From Stappia stellulata DSM 5886 (GTDB lineage: Bacteria > Pseudomonadota > Alphaproteobacteria > Rhizobiales > Stappiaceae), in NCBI RefSeq assembly GCF_000423705.1, contig NZ_AUIM01000012.1:1-64000 (forward strand): 64,000 nt of DNA, in the 5' to 3' direction. Below, one piece after another: positions 18,948-27,654 of the stretch (positions are counted from its first letter, which is position 1; each line of letters opens with the position of its first letter). The notes beneath the pieces are model-generated. The model had not been told where the DNA came from. It made no database searches and saw only the letters and a list, made by a program, of their open reading frames with translations. The translations under genes were made by a program, and so were the position numbers.

Positions 18948-19934
18948 ATGCAACAGGGCGACTGGACCACGGACATGGCCATTCGCGCGGCATGGATGTC
19001 GTTCGTCGGTGGCGCCACCCAGGGCGAAATCGCAACGCGCCTCGGCATTTCCAACGCCAAGGTTCACCGTCTGATCGCCCATGCGCAGCGCACCGGCCTC
19101 GTGCGTTTCCAGATCGCCGGGCGGCCGGCCGACTGCCTGGAGACCGAGGCGGCGCTGATCACCGAATGGGGCTTGTCGTCCTGCCTGATCGCGCCCGATA
19201 TCGGCGCCGGCGGCGACGGTCCCGAAGACAGCGACATCCGCGCGATTGCCGCATTGGCCGGCCCGCATCTTGCCAATCTGGTGTCCGGCTCGGGCATTTC
19301 GCAGCTCGGCGTCGGCATGGGGCGTACCCTGAAGGCGACGGTGGCGCAGATGCCGCGCGTCCAGCGGCCCGATCTCAGGATCGTCTCGATTTCCGGCTCG
19401 CTCACCCGAAAGCTCTCTGCAAATCCCTTCGATGTCGTGCAGCAACTGGCCGAGCGCACCGGCGGGGAGGGGTTCTATCTGCCCGTTCCCTATCTGGCGG
19501 AAAGCGCGGCCGAGCGGGACATGTTTCTCGGTCAGCGTAGCGTGCAGGCGCTGCTGGAGCGCGCCCGCGCCTCCGACCTCTTCGTCATCGGCATCGGCTC
19601 GGTGGAGGATGACGGGCATCTCATTCGCCGCGACCTGATCTCGCGCGACGAGCAACGCGACCTGATCGCCTCGGGCGCGGTCTGCGATCTCATGGGCCGG
19701 TTCATCGGGCGCGACGGCCGGCTCGTCGGGGCGAAACTGGGGGAAAAGGCGGTCGGCCTGCCGTTCGAGGCGGTGCGCGGGGCGCGCGTCGTCGCGCTGG
19801 CGGGTGGGCTCGGCAAGCTGGAAGCAACGCGGGCGGCGCTGAGCGCGGGGCTGATCACGGACCTGATTGTCGACGAAAAACTGGGACGCGCCCTGGTGTC
19901 GGCGAAGGGCACACAACAGGCCCGCTCGGCATGA
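18948..19934 (+). CDS. SorC/DeoR-type transcriptional regulator of the nucleoside cluster
   Basis: 328-residue regulator of the SorC family: an N-terminal helix-turn-helix at about 15-55 (WMSFVGGATQGEIATRLGIS, NAKVHRLIAHA) and a C-terminal sugar-phosphate-binding domain (about 60-320) with the SISGSLTRKL and GIGSVEDDGHLI motifs. ATG 18948 has GAGGGAGGGG 7 nt upstream. As the first gene of the nucleoside uptake/catabolism cluster and co-directional with it, it probably senses a phosphorylated pentose such as deoxyribose 5-phosphate or ribose phosphate and controls the operon (inference from position). Confidence 0.87.
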   Translation: MQQGDWTTDMAIRAAWMSFVGGATQGEIATRLGISNAKVHRLIAHAQRTGLVRFQIAGRPADCLETEAALITEWGLSSCLIAPDIGAGGDGPEDSDIRAIAALAGPHLANLVSGSGISQLGVGMGRTLKATVAQMPRVQRPDLRIVSISGSLTRKLSANPFDVVQQLAERTGGEGFYLPVPYLAESAAERDMFLGQRSVQALLERARASDLFVIGIGSVEDDGHLIRRDLISRDEQRDLIASGAVCDLMGRFIGRDGRLVGAKLGEKAVGLPFEAVRGARVVALAGGLGKLEATRAALSAGLITDLIVDEKLGRALVSAKGTQQARSA

Positions 19935-19971
19935 GGCCGGCGGGGGGAAGCAGCTGGAGGTTTTGCAGGTG

Positions 19972-20964
19972 ATGAAACGATACATTCTCGGTGTCGCGGC
20001 GGCGACGCTTCTTTCCACAACCGCAATGGCGGAAGAATTCGCGCCGGCGGTGGTCTATGACCTCGGCGGCAAGTTCGACAAGTCGTTCAACGAGGCCGCC
20101 TATACGGGCGCCGAACGCTTCAAGGCCGAGACCGGGGTCGAGTATCGCGACTTCGAGATCCAGAACGACAGCCAGCGCGAGCAGGCGCTGCGCAATTTCG
20201 CCCGCCGGGGCGCCAATCCGGTGATCGCCATCGGCTTTTCCCACGCCAACGCGCTGGAAAAGGTCGCCAGGGAGTTCCCGGACACGAAATTCGCCATCGT
20301 GGACATGGTCGTCGAACTGCCGAATGTGCGCTCCATTTTGTTCAAGGAACAGGAAGGCTCCTACATCGTCGGCAAGCTTGCGGCGATGGCGTCGGAAACC
20401 GGCAAGGTCGGGTTCGTCGGCGGCATGGACATTCCGCTGATCCAGAAGTTCGCCTGCGGCTACAAGCAGGGCGTCATGGAGACCAACGCCGACGCCGAGG
20501 TCTTCCAGAACATGACCGGCACGACGGGGGCCGCCTGGACCGATCCGGTCAAGGGCGGCGAACTGGCCCGCTCGCAGATGGATCGCGGCGCGGACGTGAT
20601 CTATCACGCGGCCGGCGGCACCGGCCTCGGCGTGCTGCAGGCGGCGGCGGATGCCGGCAAGCTCGGCATCGGCGTCGACAGCAACCAGAACGCCCTGCAT
20701 CCGGGGCAGGTGCTGACGTCCATGCTCAAGCGCGTCGACGTGGCGGTCGAGACCGCCTTTAAGGATGCCCGCGACGGCAACTGGAGCTCCGGGTTCTACA
20801 CGCTCGGTCTTGCGGAAGGCGGCGTCGACTGGGCGCTCGACGAGCACAACGAGGCGCTGATCACCGACGAGATGAAGGAGGCGGTCGCCCAGGCGCGCGC
20901 CGACATCGTCTCCGGCAAGATCGAGGTCCATGACTACATGGCCACCAAGGACTGCCCGTTCTGA
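19972..20964 (+). CDS. BMP family nucleoside-binding protein, first copy
   Basis: Periplasmic PnrA/BMP-type substrate-binding protein, 330 residues, with a cleavable signal peptide (residues 1-20, cleavage after TAMA, no lipobox). Seen: VVYDLGGKFDKSFNE near the mature N-terminus, VGFVGGMDIPLI in the middle, and HAAGGTGLGVLQAA and GVDSNQNALHPG towards the end. BMP proteins bind purine and pyrimidine nucleosides, and the transporter and catabolic genes downstream support that ligand class. ATG 19972 is preferred over GTG 19969. It is about two-thirds identical by eye to the next gene. Confidence 0.93.
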   Translation: MKRYILGVAAATLLSTTAMAEEFAPAVVYDLGGKFDKSFNEAAYTGAERFKAETGVEYRDFEIQNDSQREQALRNFARRGANPVIAIGFSHANALEKVAREFPDTKFAIVDMVVELPNVRSILFKEQEGSYIVGKLAAMASETGKVGFVGGMDIPLIQKFACGYKQGVMETNADAEVFQNMTGTTGAAWTDPVKGGELARSQMDRGADVIYHAAGGTGLGVLQAAADAGKLGIGVDSNQNALHPGQVLTSMLKRVDVAVETAFKDARDGNWSSGFYTLGLAEGGVDWALDEHNEALITDEMKEAVAQARADIVSGKIEVHDYMATKDCPF

Positions 20965-20984
20965 TCTGAAACCGGGCACAAAAA

Positions 20985-21009
20985 GCGGTCGCCCTTCCCG
21001 GGCGGCCGC
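20985..21009 (+). other. Stable stem-loop between the two BMP genes
   Basis: 10-bp stem (gcggtcgccc at 20985-20994 and gggcggccgc at 21000-21009, one G-U pair) with a 5-nt loop. Only a short T run follows, so complete termination is unlikely. Its position after a binding-protein gene suggests a role in transcript attenuation or 3'-end protection, giving more binding protein than transporter. Confidence 0.6.
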
Positions 21010-21039
21010 GATTTGCAGGCAAGCCGGGGTGAGCGCACG

Positions 21040-22038
21040 ATGTCCCTTTTGACTTGGAAGAGCTGGCTTGGCGGCGCGGCGATGCTTCTCGCGTCGAGCG
21101 CGGGCCTTTCGGCGGAGCCGGCGCTGGTCTATTCCGTCGGCGGCAAGTTCGACGGGTCCTTCAATGAGGCGGCCTATCGCGGCGCAGAGCGTTTTGCCGC
21201 CGAGACCGGCGAAAGCTACCGGGACTTCGAGATCGCGCGCGATGCGGAAAGCCTGCAGGCGCTTCGCAATTTCGCCCGGCGCGGCGCGGACCCGGTCGTT
21301 GCCATCGGTTTCAACCAGGCTTCCGCAGTTTCCGGCGCGGCCGCCGATTTTCCCGACGCCAATTTCGCCATCGTCGACATGGTGGTCGATGCGCCAAACG
21401 TGCGCTCCGTCGTCTTTCGCGAGCACGAGGGTGCCTATATCGCCGGCCTGCTCGCGGCGATGGCGTCAAAGACCGGCACCATCGGTTTCGTCGGCGGCAT
21501 GGATATCCCGATCATCCGCCGGTTTCTTTGCGGCTACCGCGAGGGCGCGGCCTCCGTCTCCGGCGACGTGCGGGTGATCTTCAACATGGCCGGCGACACG
21601 CCGGCGGCCTTCGCCGATCCCGCGCGCGGCGCGGAGCTTGCCCGCAGCCAGATCGCGCGCGGCGCCGACGTGATCATCCAGGCGGCCGGCGGCACCGGCA
21701 TCGGCGTGCTGCAGGCGGTGGCGGATGCCGGCAAGCTCGGCATCGGCACCGACAGCAACCAGAACGGCCTGCATCCGGGGCATATGCTGACCTCGATCCG
21801 CAAGCGCATCGACACCGCAGTCTATGCCAATTTCATGGACGCGCGGGCCGGCGCCTGGACGCCGGGCGTGCAGGAACTGGGTCTGAAGGAAGGTGGCATG
21901 GACTGGGTTCTCGACGCCGACAATCGCGCGCTTGTCACCTCCGCGATGGAAGCGGCGGCCCGCGCCGCAGAAGCCGGCATCGCGCAAGGGCGCCTGTCGG
22001 TGCACGACACCATGCGCGACGGGGAGTGTCCGCTGTGA
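21040..22038 (+). CDS. BMP family nucleoside-binding protein, second copy
   Basis: 332-residue paralogue of the preceding gene, colinear over its whole length: LVYSVGGKFDGSFNEAAYRG, IGFVGGMDIPII, QAAGGTGIGVLQAV, TDSNQNGLHPGH. The signal peptide ends near LSAEP. Tandem duplication followed by divergence suggests two ligand ranges served by one transporter (for example purine versus pyrimidine nucleosides), which is inference. ATG 21040 gives a standard signal peptide. The stop overlaps the GTG start of the ATPase gene by 4 bp. Confidence 0.92.
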   Translation: MSLLTWKSWLGGAAMLLASSAGLSAEPALVYSVGGKFDGSFNEAAYRGAERFAAETGESYRDFEIARDAESLQALRNFARRGADPVVAIGFNQASAVSGAAADFPDANFAIVDMVVDAPNVRSVVFREHEGAYIAGLLAAMASKTGTIGFVGGMDIPIIRRFLCGYREGAASVSGDVRVIFNMAGDTPAAFADPARGAELARSQIARGADVIIQAAGGTGIGVLQAVADAGKLGIGTDSNQNGLHPGHMLTSIRKRIDTAVYANFMDARAGAWTPGVQELGLKEGGMDWVLDADNRALVTSAMEAAARAAEAGIAQGRLSVHDTMRDGECPL

Positions 22039-23570
22039 GTGAGCGACTTGCCATCGAGCTTGAGGGCATCGACAAGCGGTTCGGCGCGGTTCATGCCAAC
22101 AAGGACATCCACCTGAAGGTCGCGAAGGGCTCGATCCACGGCATCGTCGGGGAAAACGGCGCCGGCAAGTCGACGCTGATGTCGATCCTCTACGGCTTCT
22201 ATCATGCCGACGGCGGCGAGATCCGCGTCGACGGCAAGACGGTGACGATTGCCTCCAGCCAGGCGGCCATCGCGCTCGGCATCGGCATGGTGCATCAGCA
22301 TTTCATGCTGGTGGAGAATTTCACGGTGCTTGAGAACGTCATTCTCGGCGCGGAGGGCGGCGCACGGCTTGGCGCCGGTATCGGACGGGCGCGGGCCGAG
22401 TTGAAGCGGCTGGCCGCGGATTACGATCTCAAGGTCGACCCGGATGCGGTCACCGGCGATCTCCCCGTCGGTCTGCAACAGCGGGTGGAAATCCTCAAGG
22501 CGCTGTTTCGCGGCGCCGACGTTCTCATCCTCGACGAACCCACCGGCGTGCTGACGCCGCCGGAGGCCGACCACCTCTTCCGCATCCTCCGGGTCCTGCG
22601 CGACGAGGGCAAGACGGTCCTTTTGATCACCCACAAGCTGCGCGAGATCATGGCGGTGACGGATGAGGTCTCCGTCATGCGGCGCGGCGAGATCGTTGCC
22701 ACCCGCGAAACGTCGAAGACCTCCATGGGGGAACTGGCCGAACTCATGGTCGGACGCCGGGTGCTGCTGGAGGTGGAAAAGACCCCGGCGCAACCGGGCG
22801 CGCCGCTTCTCACGGTCGAGGGTCTGAACGTGCGCGACGGGCGCGGCGTCGAGGTGGTCAAGGACGTGTCGTTTCAGGTGCGCGCCGGCGAGATCGTCGG
22901 TATCGCCGGCGTGTCCGGCAACGGCCAGTCGGAGCTTCTGGAGGCGATCGCCGGCATCCGTCCGGCACGCTCGGGCATCGTCACCATCGACGGCACGCGG
23001 GTGGATCTGGCGGCCGCGCGTCGCGACCCGGCCGAGATCCGAAGCTACGGTCTTGCCCATGTTCCGGAGGACCGCCACCGGATGGGGCTGGTGACGCGGT
23101 TTCACGAATACGAAAACGCGATCCTCGGATATCACCGCGATCCGGCTTACGGGCGCGGCGCCTTCCTCGATCTCGATGCGATCCGCGACACGGCGCGGGC
23201 GGAAATAGAGAAATACGACATTCGTCCGCCCGACTGCTTTCTCAAGACGGCCAATTTTTCCGGCGGCAACCAGCAGAAGATCGTCCTGGCGCGCGAGATC
23301 GAACGCGACCCGGCCGTGCTTCTGGTCGGCCAGCCGACGCGCGGCGTCGACATCGGTGCCATCGAATTCATTCACAAGCGGCTCGTCGCGCTGCGCGACG
23401 CCGGCAAGGCGGTGCTTCTCGTCTCCGTCGAGCTTGACGAGGTGCGCGCGCTCGCCGACCGGGTGCTCGTCATGTTCGATGGCCGGGTGGTGGGCGAACG
23501 CGCGCCGGAAACGGCGGAAAGCGAACTGGGGCTCCTGATGGCGGGTGCCGTTCAGGAGGCGGCGGAATGA
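22035..23570 (+). CDS. Nucleoside ABC transporter, double ATP-binding protein
   Basis: 511-residue ATPase with two fused nucleotide-binding domains, like RbsA/YufO. The first half has Walker A GENGAGKST and Walker B LILDEPT; its signature reads LPVGLQQRVEIL. The second half has a degenerate Walker A (GVSGNGQSEL) and a good signature (FSGGNQQKIVLAREI), the usual asymmetry of the family. The GTG start at 22035 overlaps the upstream stop (GTGA); longer frames are shadows of the BMP gene. It energises the two permeases encoded next. Confidence 0.94.
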   Translation: MSERLAIELEGIDKRFGAVHANKDIHLKVAKGSIHGIVGENGAGKSTLMSILYGFYHADGGEIRVDGKTVTIASSQAAIALGIGMVHQHFMLVENFTVLENVILGAEGGARLGAGIGRARAELKRLAADYDLKVDPDAVTGDLPVGLQQRVEILKALFRGADVLILDEPTGVLTPPEADHLFRILRVLRDEGKTVLLITHKLREIMAVTDEVSVMRRGEIVATRETSKTSMGELAELMVGRRVLLEVEKTPAQPGAPLLTVEGLNVRDGRGVEVVKDVSFQVRAGEIVGIAGVSGNGQSELLEAIAGIRPARSGIVTIDGTRVDLAAARRDPAEIRSYGLAHVPEDRHRMGLVTRFHEYENAILGYHRDPAYGRGAFLDLDAIRDTARAEIEKYDIRPPDCFLKTANFSGGNQQKIVLAREIERDPAVLLVGQPTRGVDIGAIEFIHKRLVALRDAGKAVLLVSVELDEVRALADRVLVMFDGRVVGERAPETAESELGLLMAGAVQEAAE

Positions 23571-24673
23571 TGGCCGGACAGATGCCGCGCTGGGCGGATT
23601 ACATTCTCATGCCGGCGATCAACGTCGCCGCCGCCTTCTTCGTCTCGGGTCTGGTGGTGCTGGCGATTGGCGAGAACCCGTTCGACGCGGTGCGCATTCT
23701 GGTCTGGGGCGCCTTCGGCTGGAACGAGGGCATCGGCTTCACGCTGTTTTACGCCACCAATTTCATCTTTACCGGCCTTGCGGTGGCGGTCGCCTTTCAT
23801 GCGAGCCTCTTCAACATCGGCGGCGAGGGGCAGGCCTATGTCGGCGGTCTCGGCGTGGCGCTTGCCTGTCTGGCGCTCGACCGCTTCGTGCCCTGGTGGG
23901 TGACCATGCCGCTTGCCGTTGCCGGTGCCGCCGCCTTCGGCGCGGCCTGGGCCTATATCCCGGCGGTGCTGCAGGCCAAACGCGGCAGCCATGTCGTGAT
24001 CACCACGATCATGTTCAACTTCATCGCCGCCTCGCTGATGGTCTATCTGCTCGTCAATGTCATGGCGAAGGAAGGCTCGATGCAGCCGGAAACCCGCACC
24101 TTCGAGGACGGCGGTCGCCTGCCGCTGCTCGACACCATCCTGCCGGGCGTCGATTTCGGCTCCGCGCCGGCCAATCTCTCCTTCGTCATCGCGCTGCTGG
24201 CATGTCTTTTCACCTGGGTGCTGATCTGGCGCACCAGGCTCGGCTACGAGATCCGCACCTTCGGTGCAAACCAGACGGCGGCCGTCTATGCCGGCATTTC
24301 GCCGGTGCGGATCACCATCGTCACCATGCTGATTTCCGGCGGGCTGGCCGGCATGATGGCAGTGAACGAGATCATGGGGTCGCAGCACCGGCTCCTGATC
24401 GAGTTCGTCTCCGGCTACGGTTTCGTCGGCATCGCGGTCGCGCTGATGGGCCGCTCGCATCCGCTCGGCATCGTCTTCGCCGCGATCCTCTTCGGCATGC
24501 TCTACCAGGGCGGCGCGGAACTCGCCTTCGAGATGCCGGCGATCACCCGCGACATGATCGTGGTGATCCAGGCGCTGGTGATCCTCTTTGCCGGGGCGCT
24601 GGAGCACATGTTCCGTCCGACCCTCATCAAGCTGTTCGGCATCCTGTCCGCGCCGGCTTCACGCGCGGCCTGA
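23567..24673 (+). CDS. Nucleoside ABC transporter permease, subunit 1
   Basis: 368-residue inner-membrane protein of the BPD_transp_2 (branched-chain/ribose/nucleoside) family, with eight or more hydrophobic segments. Family motifs: HASLFNIGGEGQAYVGG near 90 and FGANQTAAVYAGISPVRIT near 235. Its start overlaps the ATPase stop by 4 bp. It pairs with the smaller permease that follows, matching YufP/YufQ-type guanosine/nucleoside transporters. Confidence 0.93.
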   Translation: MMAGQMPRWADYILMPAINVAAAFFVSGLVVLAIGENPFDAVRILVWGAFGWNEGIGFTLFYATNFIFTGLAVAVAFHASLFNIGGEGQAYVGGLGVALACLALDRFVPWWVTMPLAVAGAAAFGAAWAYIPAVLQAKRGSHVVITTIMFNFIAASLMVYLLVNVMAKEGSMQPETRTFEDGGRLPLLDTILPGVDFGSAPANLSFVIALLACLFTWVLIWRTRLGYEIRTFGANQTAAVYAGISPVRITIVTMLISGGLAGMMAVNEIMGSQHRLLIEFVSGYGFVGIAVALMGRSHPLGIVFAAILFGMLYQGGAELAFEMPAITRDMIVVIQALVILFAGALEHMFRPTLIKLFGILSAPASRAA

Positions 24674-24686
24674 GGAGAGGCGCCCA

Positions 24687-25655
24687 ATGCTCGACACGAT
24701 CATCCTCATCCTCGACAGCACCGTGCGGCTTTCCACGCCGCTGTTGCTGGCCGCCCTTGCCGGACTTTACTCGGAGCGCTCCGGCGTCTTCGACATCGGG
24801 CTGGAGGGCAAGATGCTGGGCGCGGCCTTTGCCGCCGGCGCCGCCGCCGCCGTGACGGGCTCGGCCTGGATCGGGCTTGGCGCGGGCATTCTGGTGTCCA
24901 TCGCGCTGGCGCTGGTGCACGGTTTCGCCTGCATCACCCACCGGGGCAACCAGATCGTCTCCGGCGTCGCAATCAACTTCCTCGCAATCGGACTGACGGC
25001 GCTGCTCGGGCAGGACTGGTTCCGCCAGGGCGGGCGCACGCCGCCGGTGACAGGGGATGCGCGCTTTGGCAGCATCGTCTTGCCCTTTGCCGACAGTCTG
25101 CGCGATGTGCCGGTGGTCGGCGGGATCTATGCCGAACTGCTCTCCGGCCATAACATCCTGGTCTACATTGCATTCCTCGCCGTGCCCTTCACCTGGTGGG
25201 TGCTGTTCCGGACCCGCTTCGGCCTGCGCTTGCGTGCCGTTGGCGAAAACCCGGCCGCCGTCGACACGGCCGGCATTTCCGTCACCTGGCTGCGCTACCG
25301 CGCGGTGATTTGCACCGGTATCCTGTGCGGCATTGCCGGCACCTATCTGTCGGTCGCGCAATCGGCCGGCTTCATCAAGGACATGACGGCCGGAAAGGGC
25401 TTCATCGCGCTGGCAGCGCTGATCTTCGCCAAGTGGAAGCCGGTGCCGGTGATGTTTGCCTGCCTGCTCTTCGGGTTTCTCGATGCGGCGGCGATCCGCC
25501 TTCAGGGACAGCAGGTGCCCGGCATCGGCGAGGTGCCGGTGCAGGCGATCCAGGCGCTACCCTATATCCTGACCGTCGTGCTTCTGGCCGGCTTCATCGG
25601 CCGGGCCGTTCCGCCCAAGGCTGGCGGCACGGCGTATGTAAAGGAACGCTCATGA
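24687..25655 (+). CDS. Nucleoside ABC transporter permease, subunit 2
   Basis: 322-residue BPD_transp_2 permease, YufQ-like. Seen: LYSERSGVFDIGLEGKML near 30, HRGNQIVSGVAINFLAIGL near 95, and GLRLRAVGENPAAVDTAGI near 190. ATG 24687 follows a GAGGAGAGG ribosome site. The stop overlaps the cytidine deaminase start by 4 bp, tying uptake to catabolism at the translational level. Confidence 0.93.
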   Translation: MLDTIILILDSTVRLSTPLLLAALAGLYSERSGVFDIGLEGKMLGAAFAAGAAAAVTGSAWIGLGAGILVSIALALVHGFACITHRGNQIVSGVAINFLAIGLTALLGQDWFRQGGRTPPVTGDARFGSIVLPFADSLRDVPVVGGIYAELLSGHNILVYIAFLAVPFTWWVLFRTRFGLRLRAVGENPAAVDTAGISVTWLRYRAVICTGILCGIAGTYLSVAQSAGFIKDMTAGKGFIALAALIFAKWKPVPVMFACLLFGFLDAAAIRLQGQQVPGIGEVPVQAIQALPYILTVVLLAGFIGRAVPPKAGGTAYVKERS

Positions 25656-26059
25656 GCCGCTTTGCGGATCTTTTCGCCGCCGCCCGTGTCGCGCGCGACA
25701 ATGCCCATGCCGGCTACTCCGGGTTTCCGGTCGGCGCCGCTGTTCTGACCGACGACGGGCGGATCTTCGCCGGTTGCAATGTCGAGAACGCCAGCTTCCC
25801 GGAAGGCTGGTGCGCGGAGACGACGGCGCTTGGCGCCATGGTCGCGGCCGGCGGGCGCCGGGTGGTGGAAGTGGTGGTGACGGCGGATGCCGCCCTCTGC
25901 ACGCCCTGCGGCGGCTGCCGCCAGCGGCTGGCGGAATTCGCCGGCGACGACACGCCGGTTCACATCTGCAACGCGACGGAGCTGCGCCGGACGTTCCGGC
26001 TGGACGAACTCCTGCCGGCAAAATTCGAACTTCACGATCAAAGGGACATGTCTTCATGA
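25652..26059 (+). CDS. cdd: Cytidine deaminase
   Basis: Zinc enzyme deaminating cytidine and deoxycytidine to uridine and deoxyuridine. 135 residues, the small homotetrameric type. Zinc ligands and catalytic Glu are in WCAETTALGAM (C-A-E) and CTPCGGCRQ (C-x2-C), with the substrate motif GCNVENASFPEGW. Start fixed by the ATGA overlap with the permease gene, stop overlapping the next start the same way. Confidence 0.95.
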   Translation: MSRFADLFAAARVARDNAHAGYSGFPVGAAVLTDDGRIFAGCNVENASFPEGWCAETTALGAMVAAGGRRVVEVVVTADAALCTPCGGCRQRLAEFAGDDTPVHICNATELRRTFRLDELLPAKFELHDQRDMSS

Positions 26060-26868
26060 GCGGTTATGGACGCGAATGCGCCGAACAGTTGCGCGCCGCG
26101 CGCCCGGGAAATTACCGTCTCGGCATGGTGCTCGGCTCCGGCCTCGGTGCGCTTGCCGACGAGATCGAGGACGCCGTGCGCCTTCCCTATGCACGGCTGT
26201 CGGGATTTCCGGTGCCCTCCGTCTCCTCGCATGGCAGCGAACTCGTCGCCGGCACGCTCTCCGGCGTTCCCGTCGTCGTGCTGTCGGGGCGCGCGCATTT
26301 CTACGAGAGCGGCACGGCTGACATCATGCGCACGCCGCTGGAGACGCTGAAGGAGCTTGGCTGCGACACGCTGCTCCTGACCAATGCGGCCGGCAGCCTG
26401 CGCGAGGACCTGGCGCCTGGAACGCCGATGCTGATTTCCGACCACATCAACTGGTCGGGTCGCAATCCCTTGATCGGCGAGGAGAGCGAGGCGCGCTTCC
26501 TCGACATGAGCGCCGCCTATGATCCGGACCTGCGCGCCCGTCTTGCCGCTCTTGCGAAAGACGCCGGCATCACGGTGGGCGAGGGCGTCTACATGTGGTT
26601 TTCCGGCCCCTCCTTCGAGACGCCGGCGGAAATCCGCATGGCGCGGCGGCTGGGCGCGGATGCGGTCGGCATGTCGACCGTGCCGGAAGTGATTCTCGCG
26701 CGCGTCATGGGGTTTCGGGTTGCGGCGATTTCCACCATCACCAATTACGGTGCGGGCCTGCAGGCGCATGCATTGTCCCACGCCGAGACCAAGGCGACCG
26801 CATTGACGGCCGTCGACGCACTGAAAACGCTGATCCGGCGTTTCGTGAAGGACCTTGCCGATGACTGA
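26056..26868 (+). CDS. punA: Purine nucleoside phosphorylase (PunA/XapA type)
   Basis: Phosphorolyses purine (deoxy)nucleosides to base and (deoxy)ribose 1-phosphate. 270 residues, trimeric class. Seen: LGSGLGALADE phosphate loop, SGRAHFYE, LLLTNAAGSLRED, and the GMSTVPEVILARVMG and TNYGAGL stretches that shape the base site. Start fixed by the 4-bp overlap with cdd. Confidence 0.95.
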   Translation: MSGYGRECAEQLRAARPGNYRLGMVLGSGLGALADEIEDAVRLPYARLSGFPVPSVSSHGSELVAGTLSGVPVVVLSGRAHFYESGTADIMRTPLETLKELGCDTLLLTNAAGSLREDLAPGTPMLISDHINWSGRNPLIGEESEARFLDMSAAYDPDLRARLAALAKDAGITVGEGVYMWFSGPSFETPAEIRMARRLGADAVGMSTVPEVILARVMGFRVAAISTITNYGAGLQAHALSHAETKATALTAVDALKTLIRRFVKDLADD

Positions 26869-27649
26869 GATGACCGCTGCCGAAACGGCGGCCCGCGCGC
26901 TGCCGCTCGTTGACCTGACCAATCTGGACGACGCCTGCCGCGCGGAAGACATCGACACGCTTTGCGCCCGTGCGGTCACGCCGCACGGGCCGGTCGCGGC
27001 GGTGTGCATCTGGCCGCGCTTCGTCGGCCAGGCGGTCGCGGCCCTTGCCGGAACCGGCGTGCGGGTCGCCACGGTGGTGAATTTTCCCCAAGGGGGCGAC
27101 GAGACCCTGAAAGTCGTCGCCGAGACCCGGCAGGCGGTGGCCGACGGGGCCGACGAGATCGATCTGGTGATGGCCTATGGTGCCTTTCTCGCCGGTCGGC
27201 GCGGTTTTGCCGAGGAACAGATCCGCCGTGTGCGCGCTGCCTGCCCGGAGGCGACGTTGAAGGTCATTCTGGAAACGGGCGAGATCGCCGATCCCCTGTT
27301 GATCCACGCGGCCTCCAATGTGGCGATCGGCGCCGGCGCCGATTTCATCAAGACCTCCACCGGCAAGGTCGCGGTCAATGCGACGCTGGAGGCGGCCGAA
27401 ATCATGCTGACGCTGATCGAGGAAGTGCGTCGCGACAGCCTGCTCGAGATCGGGTTCAAGCCGGCCGGCGGCATTCGCACCGTCGAGGATGCGGCAAGCT
27501 ATCTGGCGCTGGCCGACAGGATCCTCGGGCAAAACTGGGTGTCGGCGGCAAGCTTTCGCTTCGGCGCCAGCGGGTTGCTGGATGCGTTGCTGGCAGCTCT
27601 CGGGGACCCGCCCGAAGACGGCCCGATCCCTTTGAAATCAGGATATTGA
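26861..27649 (+). CDS. deoC: Deoxyribose-phosphate aldolase
   Basis: Cleaves 2-deoxyribose 5-phosphate to acetaldehyde and glyceraldehyde 3-phosphate. 262 residues, class I aldolase. The Schiff-base Lys is in [10 protein letters not shown] and the second active-site Lys in [12 protein letters not shown] 26861 overlaps punA by 8 bp and has a GAAGGA site upstream; ATG 26870 is an alternative. DeoC products feed lower glycolysis. Confidence 0.95.
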   Translation: MTEMTAAETAARALPLVDLTNLDDACRAEDIDTLCARAVTPHGPVAAVCIWPRFVGQAVAALAGTGVRVATVVNFPQGGDETLKVVAETRQAVADGADEIDLVMAYGAFLAGRRGFAEEQIRRVRAACPEATLKVILETGEIADPLLIHAASNVAIGAGADFIKTSTGKVAVNATLEAAEIMLTLIEEVRRDSLLEIGFKPAGGIRTVEDAASYLALADRILGQNWVSAASFRFGASGLLDALLAALGDPPEDGPIPLKSGY

Positions 27650-27654
27650 CCGCG

